Assembly (NCBI RefSeq): GCF_900116615.1
Contig: NZ_FPBF01000010.1
Location: forward strand, 94,763 to 158,762
Direction: 5' to 3'
Origin: Algoriphagus locisalis
GTDB lineage: Bacteria > Bacteroidota > Bacteroidia > Cytophagales > Cyclobacteriaceae
Length of the DNA stretch: 64,000 nucleotides
Shown here: positions 60,274 to 64,000 of the stretch, one piece after another
Position numbering within the stretch: position 1 is the stretch's first letter
Layout: the number at the start of each line of letters is the position of its first letter
Position numbers and translations under genes: made by a program
Notes under the pieces: generated by a model
Told to the model about the DNA's origin: nothing
What the model saw: only the letters and a program-made list of their open reading frames with translations
The model's database searches: none

Positions 60274-63200
60274 ATGTTTTACAAGAACAGTGGCATTATT
60301 TCAACGTGCTTTTTAAATTTTTTAAAATCAGTGTTTCAGGAGTGCAAAGCTAATTTCTTGAAATTTGTTTCTCGCCCTTTAAAAGAGGGAAGCGCCTTAG
60401 GTATGCTAACCCTATTGTTAATGATGGGTTATCAATCCTCACTAAGGTCGCAAACCGTACTTGTACCAGGTGATATTGCTTTTTTAGGTTACAATACTGA
60501 TGCTAATGGTTCTGAAGACCATTCTTTTTCTTGGATTACGCTAGAAGATTTATCTGTAGGAACGGTAATCTATTTTACCGAAGAAGGTTGGAATGCCAAC
60601 GGTAATACATGGTATGCGGGAAACGAAGGACATTATTCATGGACTGCTACAGGAGCAACACCTGCCGGAACAATTATCTATGTTTATGAAAATGGGTCAA
60701 CAGATATTTTAATATCTTCTGTTGGCAGTATGTCTTCCCTTTTGAGAGGAACTAGTTGGAATCTCGCGGGAGGTGATAACCTATTTGCTTACCAAAGCAC
60801 TACTGGGGCTAAGCCTAACTCCCCTAATTTTCTATCTGGACTGAATGGTGACGATAATTTTGCCCACACGACAGGTTGTGACGCTGCAAATAATTGGTTC
60901 GATTGTCAGAATTGTACAACTGCTGGACAGTCATGTGCTACTACTGGAACTGGTACTTCCGGGCTTCCGAATGCACTAACCGATGGAACCAATGCGGTTG
61001 CTTTGTTTCCTAATCCACATAATGAAACGGACAACGCAAAATATAATGGTGTATTAACAGGAACTAAAGCTTTTGTATCTTCTGAAATAAACAATAGAAA
61101 TAATTGGATTTATGATGATTCAAATGCTTTTACCATTACCTCAGCTGCATATAATACGCCAAATATTGTTCCTGAAATTACAAACACGCCTCCCACAGCA
61201 ACAGCTCCTCTGGAACCTTCTGTAAACGAAGATGACGTCAATGTAGCCTTATCAAATACGATGCAGGTAAGTGATAGCGATGGCGACAATCAGACGTTAA
61301 CCTTTACGGTCACCGGAGGTACATTAACGCTTGGAACTGTTGGAATAACTTTTGGAGGTTCAGGAAATGCTTCAGCGAGTTTTACAGCTTCGGGAACCTT
61401 GGCTGCAATTAATGCGGCACTGGATGCAGCTACGTTTACCCCGACGCCTAATTTAATTGGCGACGATGCAGGTACGATCTCCTTTGTATCCAATGATGGG
61501 ACTGCTGATTCCAATACTGCTTCGGTTACCTTCAATATCACCGGGGTAAATGATGCCCCGTCTTTCTCCGGAACAATTAGAAGGATAGGTTATACTGAGA
61601 GAGGTACACCTAGTAGGTTTAATGGAGGGGGAAACTTGGCGGTGACCGAACCAGACGGAGATGCGCTTACAGAGGCCACAATACAATTTCAAAGATTCTT
61701 TGATGATGATGCATTGTCAATTTTAAGCCCCGGGCCATATGAATTTACCAGAAACGGAAGTCTATTCACTCTATCGGGAAATGGGACATCGGCCGAAATG
61801 AGAACGGCTCTTGAATCTATCGAATTTAGTAATTCGGGTTACGATCCAACCAACGGCGGTGTTAATGGGGTCCGATATGCCCAAATAGTGGTCAAAGATG
61901 AATTTGGAAACGCTTCAAATGGTCTCAATTTAGTTATACAGATTTTAGCCATAAATAACGATCCTACTTACACTGGGATTCCGTCGGATATTTCCGTTAT
62001 TAAGAATTTCCCAAGTGAAGTGGATCTTTCAATAGCTACTTTGGAGGATATAGATTCTGGTCTAGGTAATATCACTGTATCCCTCTCAGTTTCAGCTGGC
62101 TCATTAACTGCAAGCAATAGTCAGGGAGTTTCTGTTTCCTCCCCTTCAGCAGATGTGCTGTTTCTTGAAGGATCAGTTGGTGCGTTAGACGACTTCCTGA
62201 ATACTCCGTCAAACATCAGGTTTACTGGAGAAATTGACGCACTGCTTACACTATCCGCAAATGACGGTGGGAATACAGGGAGCGGCGGAGGAACTTCTGT
62301 TTCATTCGGGTCTGTGAATATCAACGTGGAAAATCCATCTCCGGTCGCAATACCACCAGTTGCTCCACTTGTAGAGGAAGACGATGAAAATGTCCCATTA
62401 TCCAGTGATTTTAGTGTAACTGATTTGAATGGGGACGATCAAATGTTAACTTTCACGATTACAGGAGGGACACTTTCCATTGGGACGACTGACATTACTT
62501 TTTCAGATGGGTTAAATGGCTCTGCGTACTTCACCGCTTCCGGCACATATGAAGCTATAAATAATGCCCTATCTAATGCAACTTTCACTCCGACTCCTAA
62601 TTTATTTGGAGAAGATGCAGGGGTGATTTCATTTACAGCCAATGATGGGACGTCTACCTCTGCGGAGGCTTCAGTGACGTTTGATATAGTAGGAGTTAAT
62701 GATGATCCTACTTTTGAAGGCATACTAAACTCCATCACAGTAGAGGAGGATGAGTATCCGGCCTATCTGAGAAATGCGCTGTCTTCAGGAATATTTGAAG
62801 ATATAGATGCGGGATTAAATAATGTTTCGTTGACCATAGCTGCTTCTCAAGGTGCTATCCTTATAGGTAATCCAACTAGTTATGGAGTTACACAATCAGG
62901 CCATAATACTTCGACGCTGACTCTCAACGGACCGGCGGCGAACATTGAATCTTTTTTAAATAGAGATATAACTGTAGCTCTGGTTTTGCCGGAAAACCAA
63001 AGTGGACCAAATGCTATAACGATAACGCTCACCGCAAATGACAATGGAAATACTGGAACAGGCGGGGGAAATGATGTAGTAGTCGGCACTGTCAATGTAA
63101 ACATTACCCCGGTAAACGATGCTCCTGAAGCAATAATTGGCACTATGCCTTCTATCAATGAAGATGATACAGAAGTGCAGCTCACTGGATTAATGGAGGT

Positions 63201-64000
63201 AGTGGACGTGGATGAAGATGATCAAACGGTGAGTATTTCTGTTGTTGGTGGTACTGTGAGTTTAGGTGCTGAAGGAATTACATTTGGGGGGAGCGGTAAT
63301 GGAACCACCTCCTTCACTGCATCGGGTTCTTTGTCTGAAATCAATGGCTCTCTCGCTTCAGCAACATTCACCCCTACACCTGATTTATCAGGTGAAAACG
63401 CTGGATCGATTTCTTTTTCTGCCAATGATGGAACAGTAAACTCAAATGTTGCATCTGTGAACTTTGATATCATCGCAGTCAATGAAGAGCAGACAATTAC
63501 CTTCAATGAAATACCTGAAAAGACCTATGGTGATGCTGATTTTGTACTTGGAGAAGCAACTACTGATCTTGGATTGACAGTAACATTTACTGCAGCAGAT
63601 CCTTCAATTGTTGAGATTGTTGGGAATACAGCAACTATCTTAAAAGCAGGTTCTACTTTAATTACTGCTACGCAAGAAGGTGGAGAAGATGCTGACCCTG
63701 CAGCCGAGGTTCAACAAACTCTTGTTGTCAAGAAAAAAGAACTGACTGTCACAGCAAATGACAATCAATATAAGGTGTTTGGAACCTCTGATCCAGTTTT
63801 TACTTATTCTGCAAATGGGTTTGTTAATGAAGAAAATGAAAGCGTATTATCAGGAAGCTTAAGTAGGGAAGCTGGGGAAAATGTTGGGGAATATGAAATT
63901 GAAATTGGAACACTAGCAGGATCTAACTATTCAATTGTCTTTACTAGTGCCTTATTTACAATCACACCTGCAAAGGTTGGGGATATCACCTTCGAAGATG
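60274..64000 (+). CDS. Giant exported repeat adhesin, N-terminal part (cadherin-like and MBG domains)
   Basis: The frame opens at ATG 60274 and stays open to the window end (1242 codons so far). After a long leader (hydrophobic stretch near residues 54-66, ALGMLTLLLMMGYQS) comes a ~230-residue domain (VPGDIAFLGYNTDANGSEDH). Then three similar cadherin-like/VCBS units start near 61180, 62330 and 63110, each with a NEDD- or EEDD-type opening, GITF, FTASG, ATFTPTP and SFxANDG blocks, separated by divergent units. An MBG-type domain (VFGTSDPVFTYSANGF) begins near 63770. Such proteins are cell-surface or secreted adhesins, often exported by the type IX system. The C-terminal sorting signal is outside the window. 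Confidence 0.88.
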   Translation, partial: MFYKNSGIISTCFLNFLKSVFQECKANFLKFVSRPLKEGSALGMLTLLLMMGYQSSLRSQTVLVPGDIAFLGYNTDANGSEDHSFSWITLEDLSVGTVIYFTEEGWNANGNTWYAGNEGHYSWTATGATPAGTIIYVYENGSTDILISSVGSMSSLLRGTSWNLAGGDNLFAYQSTTGAKPNSPNFLSGLNGDDNFAHTTGCDAANNWFDCQNCTTAGQSCATTGTGTSGLPNALTDGTNAVALFPNPHNETDNAKYNGVLTGTKAFVSSEINNRNNWIYDDSNAFTITSAAYNTPNIVPEITNTPPTATAPLEPSVNEDDVNVALSNTMQVSDSDGDNQTLTFTVTGGTLTLGTVGITFGGSGNASASFTASGTLAAINAALDAATFTPTPNLIGDDAGTISFVSNDGTADSNTASVTFNITGVNDAPSFSGTIRRIGYTERGTPSRFNGGGNLAVTEPDGDALTEATIQFQRFFDDDALSILSPGPYEFTRNGSLFTLSGNGTSAEMRTALESIEFSNSGYDPTNGGVNGVRYAQIVVKDEFGNASNGLNLVIQILAINNDPTYTGIPSDISVIKNFPSEVDLSIATLEDIDSGLGNITVSLSVSAGSLTASNSQGVSVSSPSADVLFLEGSVGALDDFLNTPSNIRFTGEIDALLTLSANDGGNTGSGGGTSVSFGSVNINVENPSPVAIPPVAPLVEEDDENVPLSSDFSVTDLNGDDQMLTFTITGGTLSIGTTDITFSDGLNGSAYFTASGTYEAINNALSNATFTPTPNLFGEDAGVISFTANDGTSTSAEASVTFDIVGVNDDPTFEGILNSITVEEDEYPAYLRNALSSGIFEDIDAGLNNVSLTIAASQGAILIGNPTSYGVTQSGHNTSTLTLNGPAANIESFLNRDITVALVLPENQSGPNAITITLTANDNGNTGTGGGNDVVVGTVNVNITPVNDAPEAIIGTMPSINEDDTEVQLTGLMEVVDVDEDDQTVSISVVGGTVSLGAEGITFGGSGNGTTSFTASGSLSEINGSLASATFTPTPDLSGENAGSISFSANDGTVNSNVASVNFDIIAVNEEQTITFNEIPEKTYGDADFVLGEATTDLGLTVTFTAADPSIVEIVGNTATILKAGSTLITATQEGGEDADPAAEVQQTLVVKKKELTVTANDNQYKVFGTSDPVFTYSANGFVNEENESVLSGSLSREAGENVGEYEIEIGTLAGSNYSIVFTSALFTITPAKVGDITFED

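Overview
The window looks like chromosomal DNA of a Bacteroidota bacterium, probably order Cytophagales. The signs are a SusC/SusD pair, DUF6520 and MauE-like proteins, a TraE-to-TraN conjugation locus with RteC, a Reg_prop/Y_Y_Y sensor kinase, lipoprotein signals, a large cadherin-like/MBG surface protein, and the absence of strong Shine-Dalgarno sequences. The genus is inference. I saw no rRNA, tRNA, CRISPR array or intact insertion sequence.

Layout. 1-3100: end of a SusC-type receptor plus its SusD lipoprotein. 3143-4364: a small exported DUF6520 protein and a MauE/DoxX-type membrane protein. 4442-6129: paired palindromes, a Crp-like regulator, and a class I terpene synthase overlapping it by 4 nt. 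6533-9768: a patchwork of small orphan genes, all on the minus strand, mixed with gene fragments and a 155-bp imperfect direct repeat. 9991-39017: one run of ten minus-strand genes, most of them touching or overlapping. In transcription order these are a Gly-rich collagen-like protein, a tandem lipase-fold protein without nucleophilic serines, a 3182-residue DUF6603 protein, three proteins of conserved but unknown families, an Ig-like repeat protein, a FAAL-KS-AT-KR-ACP-TE polyketide synthase, an aspartyl/asparaginyl-hydroxylase-type dioxygenase, and an APH-type kinase. A Sfp-type phosphopantetheinyl transferase is transcribed divergently from the head of this run and is the obvious activator of the synthase's ACP. 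40211-41020: a membrane LytTR regulator. 41411-53337: RteC and an incomplete type IV secretion (tra) operon, followed by a broken radC. 54214-59731: a vanadium-haloperoxidase-type lipoprotein divergent from a two-component system. 59804-64000: a short PKD/BspA-type exported protein and the first 1242 codons of a giant repeat adhesin.

The most interesting locus is the 29-kb operon. It joins an acyl-activating polyketide synthase, tailoring-type enzymes and a PPTase to a set of giant non-enzymatic proteins with no recognisable signal peptides. My working hypothesis is a machine that makes a short lipid or acyl product and binds, displays or moves it. The DUF6603 protein and the dead lipases would be the lipid-binding parts. 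That function is inference; the operon architecture and the motif losses are read directly from the sequence.
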